Shown one piece after another: positions 25,541-34,168 of a stretch of DNA of 55,350 nucleotides. This DNA is from Gammaproteobacteria bacterium (lineage in GTDB: Bacteria; Pseudomonadota; Gammaproteobacteria; Pseudomonadales; Azotimanducaceae): NCBI GenBank assembly GCA_020832055.1, contig JAFIFL010000002.1:1-55350 (forward strand), read 5' to 3'. Each line of letters starts with the position of its first letter. Position 1 is the stretch's first letter. The notes under the pieces are model-generated. The model saw nothing but the letters and a program-made list of their open reading frames with translations, had not been told where the DNA came from and searched no databases. Position numbers and translations under genes: made by a program.

Positions 25541-25762
25541 ATGAGCATGCATCACGAACGCCCGCCGCGCTTTCTGCGCGATACCCACGAGGCCTACCTG
25601 GGCGGCGTCTGTGCCGGAGTCGCCCGCGGCCTGAAAGTCAGAGCCCTCGGCGTGAGGGTGGTGGTGGCCGTCGCAGCGGTGTTGTTCACCACGCCGACCC
25701 TGATCGCCTACGCGGCCGCCTGGCTGCTGATGGACTCCCGCGAGGAGTATCGCCTGCCCTGA
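25541..25762 (+). CDS. PspC-domain protein, 73 residues
   Basis: A minimal PspC domain. The N-terminus has YLGGVCAGVARGLKVRALGVR, the conserved PspC opening, followed by a hydrophobic helix VVVAVAAVLFTTPTLIAYAAAWLLM and a short charged tail. PspC proteins sit in the inner membrane and take part in the phage-shock response to membrane damage. No pspA, pspB or pspF is in the window, so this is an isolated PspC-like protein. It follows the small membrane protein gene and is followed by a strong hairpin. Confidence 0.85.
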   Translation: MSMHHERPPRFLRDTHEAYLGGVCAGVARGLKVRALGVRVVVAVAAVLFTTPTLIAYAAAWLLMDSREEYRLP

Positions 25763-25792
25763 GCGGCGTGGGCCCGCAGGGGCCCCGCCGCT
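25762..25792. terminator. Strong GC-rich hairpin between PspC and GST genes
   Basis: AGCGGCG...GGGCCC pairs with GGGCCC...CGCCGCT around a short loop. It sits between two convergent genes and so may stop transcription from both sides. There is no clear T-run after it on either strand. Confidence 0.5.
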
Positions 25793-26717
25793 ATCTTGGC
25801 AGGACGATGTAACCGGCCCGCGGGAAGTGCACCACCACTTCGCCGAGGGCCGCGTCACGGCGCAGCAGGGCGATCTCGTCGGCACTGATCAGCAGCAGCT
25901 CGCCGGCCACCAGATCGCGACCATAATCGTCGGGCGCCACTTCCACCTTCATGCCGGGACGTAGACCATTGGGCTCGTCGGGGTCGCCAGCCGGCAGCGT
26001 CTCAGGTGTTTGTGCAGCTGCCAGATCCAGCGCCTCCCGGGCGCCGAGCTCGAAGCGTTCACCCTGGCCGATGGCCGTCATGCGGGCCTCCCAGGCCGTG
26101 ATGCGCGGGAACCGGTCGAGCAGACCGGCCTCATCCGGGCAGACCTGCCGCAAAAACCAGACCACATGCCAGGGGTGAAGATCGAGCATGCCCGGCGCCG
26201 ACCCGGCCAGAAACGGCCGGCCGTCCCGCAGCTGCCGGTCGAGGAAATCGAGGTGAGCCCGGTACTGCTCACGCATCACCGGCACCGCCGCCCGCATGCG
26301 CGCCACGTCGAAGCGGGTCCCCGACATCTGGGCCCGGTCATCGATGAAGGCCTGGGACACGGCATGACCGATGCTGCCGAAGATCAGCTGCACCGCGACC
26401 ATGAAGAAGCTGCGATCTGCCCAGAAGCCCAGCGCATCCGCCAGGCCGTCGATACCGCCGGGATAGAGCGTCGGCTGCGGGAAGCGCCGCTCGAGTTCCC
26501 GCAGGATCATGGCGCTGTCGCACCACACTTCGGCACCGATCTGCATGGAAGGGGTGCGTCGATAGCCTCCCGTCAACGGCAGGTAGTCCGGCTTCGGCAT
26601 CATGTTCGGGATCAGGACACTGTGCCAGCGGATGCCCTTGATGCCCATGGCTACCCGGACCTTCTCGGAGAACGGGGAGCCGTCGTAGTGGTGAAGAATC
26701 GGTTCCATCGGATTCAC
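25791..26717 (-). CDS. Glutathione S-transferase family protein with extra C-terminal domain
   Basis: 308 residues. Res 1-85 form a thioredoxin-like GST N-domain (ILHHYDGSPFSEKVRVAMG, then RRTPSMQIGAEVWCDSAMIL with the Ser-like glutathione gamma-Glu contact). Res 95-215 are the helical C-domain. Beyond this about 85 residues remain, with beta-like LRPGMKVEVAPDDYGRDLVA and VVVHFPRAGYIVLP, which resemble a small appended beta domain. Two possible starts lie three codons apart (MNP and MEP). It is 34 bp after the DUF6279 lipoprotein gene in the same direction. The substrate is unknown. Confidence 0.82.
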   Translation of the reverse strand: MNPMEPILHHYDGSPFSEKVRVAMGIKGIRWHSVLIPNMMPKPDYLPLTGGYRRTPSMQIGAEVWCDSAMILRELERRFPQPTLYPGGIDGLADALGFWADRSFFMVAVQLIFGSIGHAVSQAFIDDRAQMSGTRFDVARMRAAVPVMREQYRAHLDFLDRQLRDGRPFLAGSAPGMLDLHPWHVVWFLRQVCPDEAGLLDRFPRITAWEARMTAIGQGERFELGAREALDLAAAQTPETLPAGDPDEPNGLRPGMKVEVAPDDYGRDLVAGELLLISADEIALLRRDAALGEVVVHFPRAGYIVLPR

Positions 26718-26751
26718 AGGCGCCTCCAGCGCTTTCGAAAAGACGCCGTCA

Positions 26752-27669
26752 CTACCGGGCGCTCGGAGCGGGGCCGGCCGACTCGGGAGCGGACCGACTG
26801 CTGGCCGCCAGCGCCTCGAAATCCCGGATCAGACTGCTCAGGCGACCGGAGAGGCGGCGCTTCTGCTCCGGTTCCAGCATGTTGATCAGATCGACGGCGA
26901 ACTGTCGATAGAGCGGCTGACGCCGGTCGAGGACCTCCTGATACTCCGGCGAGTACCAGCGCTCGCGATGGAGCAGGAGTTCGACGACGCGCTCCTCGAA
27001 CTCATCCATCTGCTTGCGCCGATCGAGGGCATCGAGAAGATCGGCCTGCCACTGCCGCCGGAACGCCACCCACTCGCTGTTGTCCGGCTCGAGCGATTCA
27101 CTCACGGCCACGAGCAGGGTTTCCTGCTCCGGCGTAAGGCGACCGATCCAGCGATCGAGACTGTCGCGGGTTTTCTGGCGCCACACCGATCGCTGCTCCG
27201 CGACCGGCAGGTCCTCGTAATCGGCATTGAGATCCTCGTTGGAGGCCTCGAGCGCCGCCGCAAACCCACGTATCTGGGCGTCACTGAAGCCGGCCATCAG
27301 ATCCACCGTCAGCGGCGCCGCCCGTTCGAGCATGACCGTGATCAGCTCCTCGGCCCGCTCCTCGAAGGCCATGAGCTGCTCGGGGTCGACCCCTGCCTGC
27401 ACCGCGGTGTCGAAGTCCTCCAGCAGACTGGCCCACTGCGGCAGCTGCTCGTGGCGGTGCCAGTGCAGGTACACCCGGGCTTCCTGCCGCAGCCAGCTGC
27501 GCTGGGCACGATCGAGATCCACGTAATCGGTGGCACGCCAGACCACCGCCCGATCCAGATTGGAGTAGACCAGCCGCAGGCTGCTGCAGCCACTGTGCAG
27601 CCCCAATGCCATCAGCAGCAGCAGGCAGCGCAGAATGTGTGTCTTGCTGCGGTCAAAGCAGGCCGGCAT
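26752..27669 (-). CDS. DUF6279 family lipoprotein
   Basis: 305 residues. The start ATG 27669 (MPACFDRSKTHILRCLLLLM) has AAGGAG eight bases upstream. Lipobox L-H-S-G-C lies near residue 28. The mature protein is helical and acidic/Arg-rich: LVYSNLDRAVVWRATDYVDLDRAQ, YLHWHRHEQLPQWASLL and RWYSPEYQEVLD are typical of DUF6279. The family has no defined function. It overlaps the end of the diheme cytochrome gene by 17 bp, so it belongs to the same unit. Confidence 0.82.
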   Translation of the reverse strand: MPACFDRSKTHILRCLLLLMALGLHSGCSSLRLVYSNLDRAVVWRATDYVDLDRAQRSWLRQEARVYLHWHRHEQLPQWASLLEDFDTAVQAGVDPEQLMAFEERAEELITVMLERAAPLTVDLMAGFSDAQIRGFAAALEASNEDLNADYEDLPVAEQRSVWRQKTRDSLDRWIGRLTPEQETLLVAVSESLEPDNSEWVAFRRQWQADLLDALDRRKQMDEFEERVVELLLHRERWYSPEYQEVLDRRQPLYRQFAVDLINMLEPEQKRRLSGRLSSLIRDFEALAASSRSAPESAGPAPSAR

Positions 27670-28747
27670 GGGCACAATCTCCTTGCAGGTCATCGATCCA
27701 GGCAGCGACCAGCGCGACCCCTTCGTCATCCACCAGACTGCGCCCGAGCTCCGGCATCATCACCGCCGGATCGCTGTGGCCCAGGCGATAGTGCAGGATG
27801 GACGCCTCCGGGCGACCGGGCCAGACGCCCACCCGGAGCCCGCCGGCACCTCGCCCTGCCGCCACCGGCGGCTTGCAGACACCGAGGTCCCAGGGCCGCG
27901 TCGTCCCATACCGGAGATCGAGGCCCGAACTGGCAGCGCTGCCCGCGCCGTTGTGGCAATGGGCGCAGTTGATGTCCAGATAGGCCCGCGCCTCCGGCTG
28001 TTCGGGCCAGGCCACCACGTCAGCCTCGTCCTTCACCCAGCCGGCCGCCTGCCACACAGCATACTGGTTCATGGACTGTGACAATCCGACCGCGGCAAGA
28101 TTCGCCGGAATCGGACCGATGGGCGCCAGCGCCTGCTGCTGACGACCACGACCATGACAGGCCGCACACTGGTTGCGGTCCGGGACCAGGTAGTCGAAGG
28201 CCGACCCGTCCTCGGCGACGAGGGCCAGCAGGGCCCCGGTATCGGCTCGATAGGCGTCCCCTCCGGCCTCGTCCCAAAGGTAGGACACGGCTTCCCAGCC
28301 CGAGGACCCATGGCGCAGGATCCGGGTTTCCAGCAGCCGCACATCCGTGAGCGGGAGACTTGCGGCCTCACCCCAGACCGCATCCAGCACTTCCAGGCGC
28401 ACGCGCCCCGCTGCCGCGTGGGGATAGACGAAGGTCTTGGTGATGATCGTGCCCACCGGAAACGCCAGCACCGCCAGGGAATCCGCTGCAGGCTGGCGCT
28501 CGGCGGCCGTTCCTCGCGGCAGGTGGACGCTGCGGTACTTCGAGGCGTGATCGGAAAACAGCTGATGACCGAGGGTGTAGACGAACCCGTCACGCACGAC
28601 GAGTGCCTCACGTTGTTGCTGAAGCAGACCCAACTCGGAAAGCCGATCGGGCAAGGACTCGGCCAGCGGCCAGGGCTGCGGCGCCGGTTCGCAGGCCAGC
28701 AGCAGCCAGCCCGCCAGGAGCGCGAGCGCTCCCCGCTTCACAGCCAT
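27653..28747 (-). CDS. SO2930-family diheme c-type cytochrome lipoprotein
   Basis: 364 residues from ATG 28747. The signal peptide ends in a lipobox (WLLLACEPAPQ). Two c-heme sites are visible: CAACHGRG near residue 200 and CAHCHNGA near 265. The sequence between and around them matches the protein family paired with a beta-helix protein (known as the TIGR03806/TIGR03805 pair). The function is unknown; the location should be the outer or inner membrane facing the periplasm. Its ATG overlaps the TGA of the beta-helix gene by one base, so the pair is translationally coupled. Confidence 0.85.
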   Translation of the reverse strand: MAVKRGALALLAGWLLLACEPAPQPWPLAESLPDRLSELGLLQQQREALVVRDGFVYTLGHQLFSDHASKYRSVHLPRGTAAERQPAADSLAVLAFPVGTIITKTFVYPHAAAGRVRLEVLDAVWGEAASLPLTDVRLLETRILRHGSSGWEAVSYLWDEAGGDAYRADTGALLALVAEDGSAFDYLVPDRNQCAACHGRGRQQQALAPIGPIPANLAAVGLSQSMNQYAVWQAAGWVKDEADVVAWPEQPEARAYLDINCAHCHNGAGSAASSGLDLRYGTTRPWDLGVCKPPVAAGRGAGGLRVGVWPGRPEASILHYRLGHSDPAVMMPELGRSLVDDEGVALVAAWIDDLQGDCAHAGLL

Positions 28748-30012
28748 CACTCCCAGGGCACGGCGACGCCCGCCCCGGCCTCGCTGACTCCGGACAGTGA
28801 GGGGAGACTGCAGGCGAAGGCATCCGCCGCGAATGCAGGCGCCTCGAAACCTCCGGGGGCATCGAGACTGACCGAAGTGGGATCCGAATTGCCATGGGCA
28901 CACACGACCGGTGCGTCGGTGTCACCGGTAAAGCCGTCCCAGAGCAGCGGCGGCAGATCGCGACCCGTAGCCTCCCGCAGCATGGCCAACGGCTCGGCGT
29001 CAGGAGCATGGCCACTGCGTCCGAAGGCATTGCCGTAAACGTGTATCCGCAGCGGGTAAGGGTCGTAATCCGCATCCTCGAAGGGGCGGCCGGTGATGAG
29101 GTAGCTCATCACGAACACCGCCGCCGTGCCGTGGTCGTCCATGTCGTTGGCAAAGATCTCGACGTCGCGGTTGGCGCTCACCAGGATGCCGGTACCCGCC
29201 GGGACCGTCGCGACGATGTTGCCCTCGGGGGCGAAGTTCGGTGTGTTGTTGCCCACCACCCGGTTGCGGAACACCCGCACCTCGCCACCGCCCTGCATCG
29301 GCAGCCCCGGCAGATCGAACACGAGGATACCGCCGGTATTATGTTGCACGTCGTTGGCATAGACGTCGGCGCGCACGGAGTTCTCGATCTCGATTCCGGC
29401 CACGTTGTAGGAAGCCTGATTGCGGCGGACGATGATGTCGGTCGACTGGCCGACGTAGATGCCCGCATCGGAGGCGCCGATGGCAACGGAATCCTCGATG
29501 AGCACGCCCTCGCACTGCACCGGGTAGAGACCATAGGCGCCGTTCTCGGAACTCGGACCACCGGTCCACTCCGCCCGCAGGTCACGCATGACGATGTTGC
29601 GGCAGCCGCTGACCTTGATGGCATCGCCGCGGGCATTCTCGACGGCGAAACCTTCGAGGGTGACGTCATCGGCGGTCACGAGCAGACCATCCGCACCGCT
29701 GCGCTGATTGTCGAAGGCCAGCACGCTGCGATCCCGGCCTGCACCCCGGATCGTCACCCCGGAGACGCTCAGGGAGAGACCGCGATCCACCTCGAACCGC
29801 CCTTCGGGAATCTCCACCACGCCGCCGGGTTCGACGTCCATCAGGGCCTGCCGCAGGCTGCTCACCGGATCGGCAGGCAGCACCGGTGCCGCGACCTCCT
29901 CGGGTGTGCCGCAGGCCGACAGCACGAGGCAACAGCACAGCAGCAGCCCCCACGCAGGGCGGCGCCCCACCCCCTGCCTGCGCGGGTCGTCCTTCGATCT
30001 CATCGAGCTCAT
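28747..30012 (-). CDS. Parallel beta-helix repeat lipoprotein (TIGR03805 type)
   Basis: 421 residues from ATG 30012. The N-terminus has an Arg-rich start and a lipoprotein signal ([12 protein letters not shown]). The rest shows right-handed beta-helix repeats with short coils such as [53 protein letters not shown] and [17 protein letters not shown]. This family is found beside the SO2930-type diheme cytochrome and may act with it on a polymer or copper/redox substrate; that is inference. GGAGGGAGG lies before the start, which overlaps the preceding stop (ATGA). Confidence 0.85.
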   Translation of the reverse strand: MSSMRSKDDPRRQGVGRRPAWGLLLCCCLVLSACGTPEEVAAPVLPADPVSSLRQALMDVEPGGVVEIPEGRFEVDRGLSLSVSGVTIRGAGRDRSVLAFDNQRSGADGLLVTADDVTLEGFAVENARGDAIKVSGCRNIVMRDLRAEWTGGPSSENGAYGLYPVQCEGVLIEDSVAIGASDAGIYVGQSTDIIVRRNQASYNVAGIEIENSVRADVYANDVQHNTGGILVFDLPGLPMQGGGEVRVFRNRVVGNNTPNFAPEGNIVATVPAGTGILVSANRDVEIFANDMDDHGTAAVFVMSYLITGRPFEDADYDPYPLRIHVYGNAFGRSGHAPDAEPLAMLREATGRDLPPLLWDGFTGDTDAPVVCAHGNSDPTSVSLDAPGGFEAPAFAADAFACSLPSLSGVSEAGAGVAVPWE

Positions 30013-30794
30013 GCGCCCTCCCTCCTCTGCCCGGCAACCGGCGCAGCACCCTGCCAGCTCAGGAAAGCCAGCATCCATTGGCCCACCAGCTCGGGCTGAA
30101 TGGGCACCTGCAGCGACTCCACGCCCCGCTGATAGACCGTCTCACCAAGCAGCTCGCGGCGGAAGGCCATGAGGTCCGCCGAGTAGGGTTTGGCAAACTC
30201 GGGATGGCCCTGAATGGCCAGGATGTGATCCCCAATGGTGAAGGCCGCGTTCGGGCAGAAGTCGTTCTCTGCCAGCAGGGCCGCGCCCTGCGGCAGACGC
30301 ATCACCTGGTCCTTGTGGCTGGACAGCAGCGCGAACTGTTCACTGTGCGGACGCATCCAGCCCGGTGCGGCGATCACCCGGCTGGCGTGCACGCCCACGG
30401 CCCAACCCACGTCAGCGGCGCGGGTTTCGCCGCCGAGGGCCTGGGCAATGAGCTGGTGGCCGAAACAGATGCCGATCAGCTTGTGACGCCGCTGATGCAG
30501 TGCGAGGACGAAGCCGCTGAGTTCCGCGATCCACGGGAGGTCGTCGTAGACCGAATCCCGGGAGCCGGTGATCACGTAGCCATCGCACTCGGCGGGATCC
30601 GCCGGATACTGGCCGTGCTGGACGTCGAAGTCACGGAACACCGGCGTCGGCACGCCAGCCGCCCGCGCAGCACCGAGCAGCAGCTGGCGGAACATGTCCG
30701 GATAATCGCCGTGGCGTTCGACGAATTCCTCCCGGACACGGTCCGTCTGGAGAACGCCGATGTGCAGGGAGCGGGCGTTGGTGTTCAAGGGCAT
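30009..30794 (-). CDS. Class I glutamine amidotransferase-like protein
   Basis: 261 residues from ATG 30794 (MPLNTNARSLHIGVLQTD). The catalytic Cys lies in LIGICFGHQLIAQALGG near residue 107 and the His in ILAIQGHPEFAKPY near 205; the Glu two residues after the His completes the triad. Such a protein hydrolyses glutamine or a gamma-glutamyl amide. The gamma-glutamylamide-synthetase-like gene lies 43 bp upstream, so it may remove gamma-glutamyl groups (PuuD-like role), although its sequence is of the GMP-synthase-like type. It is coupled to the beta-helix gene by a 4-bp overlap. Confidence 0.82.
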   Translation of the reverse strand: MPLNTNARSLHIGVLQTDRVREEFVERHGDYPDMFRQLLLGAARAAGVPTPVFRDFDVQHGQYPADPAECDGYVITGSRDSVYDDLPWIAELSGFVLALHQRRHKLIGICFGHQLIAQALGGETRAADVGWAVGVHASRVIAAPGWMRPHSEQFALLSSHKDQVMRLPQGAALLAENDFCPNAAFTIGDHILAIQGHPEFAKPYSADLMAFRRELLGETVYQRGVESLQVPIQPELVGQWMLAFLSWQGAAPVAGQRREGA

Positions 30795-30837
30795 GGGTTC
30801 CCATGGCAGGCCAGGGCGGCGAACCCGGACGAAGATA

Positions 30838-32292
30838 TCAGATGATCTCGAAGTAACGTGCAAGCTGCCAGTCATTGACATGACGCTCGTACTCCCGCGC
30901 CTCCCACTCGCGGGTCGCACAGAAGTGGTCCACGAAGGCATCCCCGAACCAGTCCCGGGCCAGGCGGGAACCCCGCAACAGGACCGCCGCCTCGCGCAGA
31001 TGGGTCGGCAGACGCAGCGCATCCGGGAGCTGATCTTCAATGGCATAGGCATTGCCGGTGACCGGCGCAGCGGGCTCGATGCCATCGACGATGCCCTGAA
31101 CGCCGGCGGCGATCACAGCCGCTGCCGCCAGATAGGGATTGGCGTCGGCACCGCTGGCGCGGAACTCCAGGCGCTGGCTCTGCGCGCTGCCGGGGATGAT
31201 CCGCAGCGCGCAGGTACGGTTTTCCACCCCCCAGGTCGCCGCCGTCGGTGCCCAGGCTCCCGGAACCAGTCGGGTGAACGCATTCACGGTGGGCGCGAAC
31301 AGGGCGGTGAGCTCACGCATATGGGCCTGGACGCCGCCGAGGAAATGACGCTGAGCGTCGGCCATGCGGTGCTCTGCCGAGGGATCGTGAAACAGCGGAG
31401 CGCCATCCGCTGTGCACAATGACACGTGCAGATGACCACTCTGCCCCGGATAGGCCATGGACCACTTGGCCATGAAGGTCGCCATCAGATCGCGTTGCTG
31501 AAAAAAGACCTTGGTGAACGTCTTGAAAAGACTGGCCCGATCCGCCGCTTCCAGGCCATCGGCCACGGCCAGCGCGGCCTCCCAGACTCCGGGGCCGGTC
31601 TCACAATGGAGCCCCTCGATGGGTATGCCGAAGTCGTCCATGTAGCTCATCAGGTCCGTGAACAGCTCGGCCTCGGCGGAGGCACGGAGTACGGAATAGC
31701 CGAAGTTGTCAGGGGTCAGCGGTTCGAGATCCCGAAATCCCTTGTCGCGCAGGGACTTGGGCGTCTCCCGGAAGACGAAGAACTCGTACTCGAAGCCGAG
31801 CCGGGGCCGAAAGCCCAGGCCGGCAGCCCTGGCCAGCACGCTCCGCAACCGCCCCCGCGGACAGGCCGGATGGCGCCGCACGCCCCCGCCACTGTCGCGA
31901 TCGCTATCGGGATCGAATCCCCCCTCAGCCACCACAAAATCCCCAAGCAGAAACGGCGTCCCCTCACCCGGGATCCGGCGTGCACTGCCTGCGTCGAGGC
32001 GAAAACGGGCGTCGGGGAACCCGGTGTGCCAGCCGGTGAGAGTGACGTTGTCGTAGAGCTGGTCGGCGACGTCCCAGCCGAGGACGCAATCACAGAAACC
32101 CGGGTCACTGTCCAGGGTGGCCGCGAACTTTTCGAGGGAGATGTACTTGCCGCGCAGGACACCATCGACGTCCACCAGGCCGAGCTTCACCCGCCGGTCA
32201 CCCGCCTGCTGCCAGCCAGCGAGGGCCACGCCGAGGTCAGCGGCATTGGCGCTGCGCTGCTCGGCGGGAATGCGTTCCGGATCGATGGCCAT
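30838..32292 (-). CDS. Glutamine synthetase family protein, gamma-glutamylpolyamine-synthetase-like
   Basis: 484 residues from ATG 32292 (MAIDPERIPAEQRSA). Beta-grasp part: DVDGVLRGKYISLEKF near 45. Catalytic part: FEYEFFVFRE near 165 (metal-binding Glu), GQSGHLHVSL near 285 (metal His), APTVNAFTRLVPG and NRTCALRIIPG with the phosphate-binding Arg near 350, and LEFRASGADANPYLAAAA at about 370. The end EYERHVNDWQLARYFEII is typical of the GlnA3/PuuA-like group that joins glutamate to amines, rather than of GlnA. The usual GlnA adenylylation loop is not evident. The upstream gap has candidate regulatory features. Confidence 0.85.
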   Translation of the reverse strand: MAIDPERIPAEQRSANAADLGVALAGWQQAGDRRVKLGLVDVDGVLRGKYISLEKFAATLDSDPGFCDCVLGWDVADQLYDNVTLTGWHTGFPDARFRLDAGSARRIPGEGTPFLLGDFVVAEGGFDPDSDRDSGGGVRRHPACPRGRLRSVLARAAGLGFRPRLGFEYEFFVFRETPKSLRDKGFRDLEPLTPDNFGYSVLRASAEAELFTDLMSYMDDFGIPIEGLHCETGPGVWEAALAVADGLEAADRASLFKTFTKVFFQQRDLMATFMAKWSMAYPGQSGHLHVSLCTADGAPLFHDPSAEHRMADAQRHFLGGVQAHMRELTALFAPTVNAFTRLVPGAWAPTAATWGVENRTCALRIIPGSAQSQRLEFRASGADANPYLAAAAVIAAGVQGIVDGIEPAAPVTGNAYAIEDQLPDALRLPTHLREAAVLLRGSRLARDWFGDAFVDHFCATREWEAREYERHVNDWQLARYFEII

Positions 32293-32682
32293 GCTCCATC
32301 CTGTCTGCTGCTGGCGCGCCGGTTCGGCGACGCACCGGGTCAACTTTCGATCTGAGTTGTCCACGATATCTGTGGATAACTCTCTGGATAACTCCTGCCA
32401 GCTGCCGCCGAGGTCAGGTACCGCCTGGAGCGACATGAACTGGTCATTTCTCAATCAAAGCCAACAAAATATTTAAAATCAATGAGTTAAAGAAACCTCG
32501 TGACCCTCTGCCTGAAGGAAACGCCACATCTTCAAGTCCTTGCGGAAACCTCTTCGGTGTGTGAATAACTTTGCCGACACCGTCGTGAGTACCCACTCAC
32601 CGCAGGGGGTTGGGGCCACGGCAGCTTCAGTGTCCGCCCCTGCATTATCTCGCGCCTCATGGAGGTTGTTGTATCGCGACGG
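32293..32682. other. 390-bp intergenic region with AT-rich island and DnaA-box-like repeats
   Basis: No gene is supported here. An AT-rich island lies at about 32447-32490, unusual in this GC-rich window, and is the best place for the glutamine synthetase promoter. TGTGGATAA at 32371-32379 is a perfect match to the complement of the DnaA box TTATCCACA, and CTGGATAAC follows at 32384-32392 in the same orientation. The rest (32490-32682) shows no clear hairpin or reading frame. The ALDH gene ends at 32683. Confidence 0.55.
32371..32392 (-). promoter_or_regulatory. DnaA-box-like tandem pair
   Basis: TGTGGATAA is the exact complement of the consensus DnaA box; the second copy, TGGATAACTC repeated 12-13 bases later, matches 7-8 positions. 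They lie about 80-100 bp upstream of the glutamine-synthetase start. No dnaA, dnaN or origin-like AT cluster of 13-mers is adjacent, so a regulatory role or chance is more likely than an origin. Confidence 0.35.
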
Positions 32683-34113
32683 TCAGCGCGGTGTCCGCAC
32701 CACCATCAAGCGGATCTCCGTCATGTCCTCGATGGCAAAGCGGATGCCCTCACGCCCGAGACCGCTCTCCTTGACGCCACCATAGGGCATGTTGTCCACG
32801 CGGTAGGAGGGTACGTCGCCGATGACCACGCCGCCCACCTCCAGACGATCCCAGGCCAGTTGCGCCTTGTACAGGTCACGGGTGAACACCCCGGCCTGCA
32901 GTCCGAACTGGCTGTCGTTGACCATGTCGAGGGCCTGCTCGAAGTCGGCGAAGCGGAACAGGTTGGCCACGGGCCCGAACGCCTCCTCGCAGTTGACGTC
33001 CGCATCGGACGGCACATTCTCGAGCAGGGTGGCGTCGAGCATGGCGCCATCGCGCTCGCCGCCGCAAAGCAGGGTGGCACCGGCGGCCACGGCCTGCTGC
33101 ACCCAACCCTGCAGTCGCTGCGCCTCCTTCTCCGAGATCATCGGTCCGATGAAGGTGCCGCGATCCTTGGGGTCACCCTTCTTCAGCTGCTTCGTGGCCG
33201 CCACCAGCCGGTCACGGAAATCCTCATAGATCGCTTCATGCACCATGATCCGCTGCACGCCGATGCAGCTCTGGCCGGACTGATAGAACGCACCGAAGAT
33301 GATGCGGTCCACGGCATCCTCGAGGTCGGCGTCCTCGTCCACGATCACCGCTGCGTTGCCGCCAAGCTCCAGCACCACCGGCTTCTTGCCGGCCTTGGCC
33401 TTCAGCTCCCAGCCGACGCCGGGCGAGCCGGTGAAGGACAGGAGCTTGAGCCGTTCGTCCGTGGTGAACAGGTCCGCTCCTTCACGCCGGCAGGGCAGAA
33501 TCGAGAACGCCCCCTTGGGCAGATCGGTTTCCGCAAGCACCTCGCCGATGATCAGGGCACCGATGGGCGTCAGGCTCGCCGGCTTGAGCACGAACGGGCA
33601 ACCCGCCGCCAATGCCGGTGCCACCTTGTGGGCGGCGAGATTGAGCGGGAAGTTGAACGGGCTGATGAAGGAGCAAGGGCCGATGGGCACGCGCTTGAAG
33701 TAGCCCCGGTAGCCGTGAGCCCGCGGTGAGATGTCCAGGGGCAGTACCTCGCCGCCGATACGTACGCTTTCCTCGGCCGCGATCACGAAGGTATCGATGA
33801 GCCGGGTCACCTCACCTTCGGCATCCCGGATGGGCTTGCCCGCCTCGATACACAGGCTCATGGCCAGTTCGTCAAAGCGCTCGCGGAAGCGCCGCACGCA
33901 GTGCTCGATGACCGCCTTGCGCGCATAGGCCGGCAGCTCGGCCATGGGCCGCGCTGCATCCACGCAGGCGGTAATGGCCCGATCAATGTCATCAGCCGAA
34001 GCCATCGCCACCCGAGTGGCCACCCTACCGGTGTACTTGTCCATCACCTCGAGGTCCGCGTTCGGTGCCTCAGGCTCGTTCGCCAGATAGAAGGGATAGC
34101 TGTTCTCGAGCAT
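32683..34113 (-). CDS. Aldehyde dehydrogenase family protein
   Basis: 476 residues from ATG 34113 (MLENSYPFYLAN), with GAGGAG seven bases upstream. NAD-binding and catalytic motifs: ISPFNFPLNLAAHKVAPAL near 145, FTGSPGVGWELK near 225, VVLELGGNAAVIV with the general-base Glu near 250, and YQSGQSCIGVQRIMV with the nucleophilic Cys near 285. It oxidises an aldehyde to the acid with NAD(P). The sequence type matches members that work beside an acetolactate-synthase-like enzyme, which is exactly its neighbour 55 bp upstream. The aldehyde is unknown. Confidence 0.9.
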   Translation of the reverse strand: MLENSYPFYLANEPEAPNADLEVMDKYTGRVATRVAMASADDIDRAITACVDAARPMAELPAYARKAVIEHCVRRFRERFDELAMSLCIEAGKPIRDAEGEVTRLIDTFVIAAEESVRIGGEVLPLDISPRAHGYRGYFKRVPIGPCSFISPFNFPLNLAAHKVAPALAAGCPFVLKPASLTPIGALIIGEVLAETDLPKGAFSILPCRREGADLFTTDERLKLLSFTGSPGVGWELKAKAGKKPVVLELGGNAAVIVDEDADLEDAVDRIIFGAFYQSGQSCIGVQRIMVHEAIYEDFRDRLVAATKQLKKGDPKDRGTFIGPMISEKEAQRLQGWVQQAVAAGATLLCGGERDGAMLDATLLENVPSDADVNCEEAFGPVANLFRFADFEQALDMVNDSQFGLQAGVFTRDLYKAQLAWDRLEVGGVVIGDVPSYRVDNMPYGGVKESGLGREGIRFAIEDMTEIRLMVVRTPR

Positions 34114-34168
34114 GAGAGGTCTCCTCGGCGCCGGGCTCACTCGCTGAATCCTTCAGGATCCGGCAGGG

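Noticed and set aside
32371-32392. Chromosomal replication origin
   Set aside because: Only one perfect and one poor DnaA box, and no dnaA, dnaN, rpmH or gidA-type neighbours.
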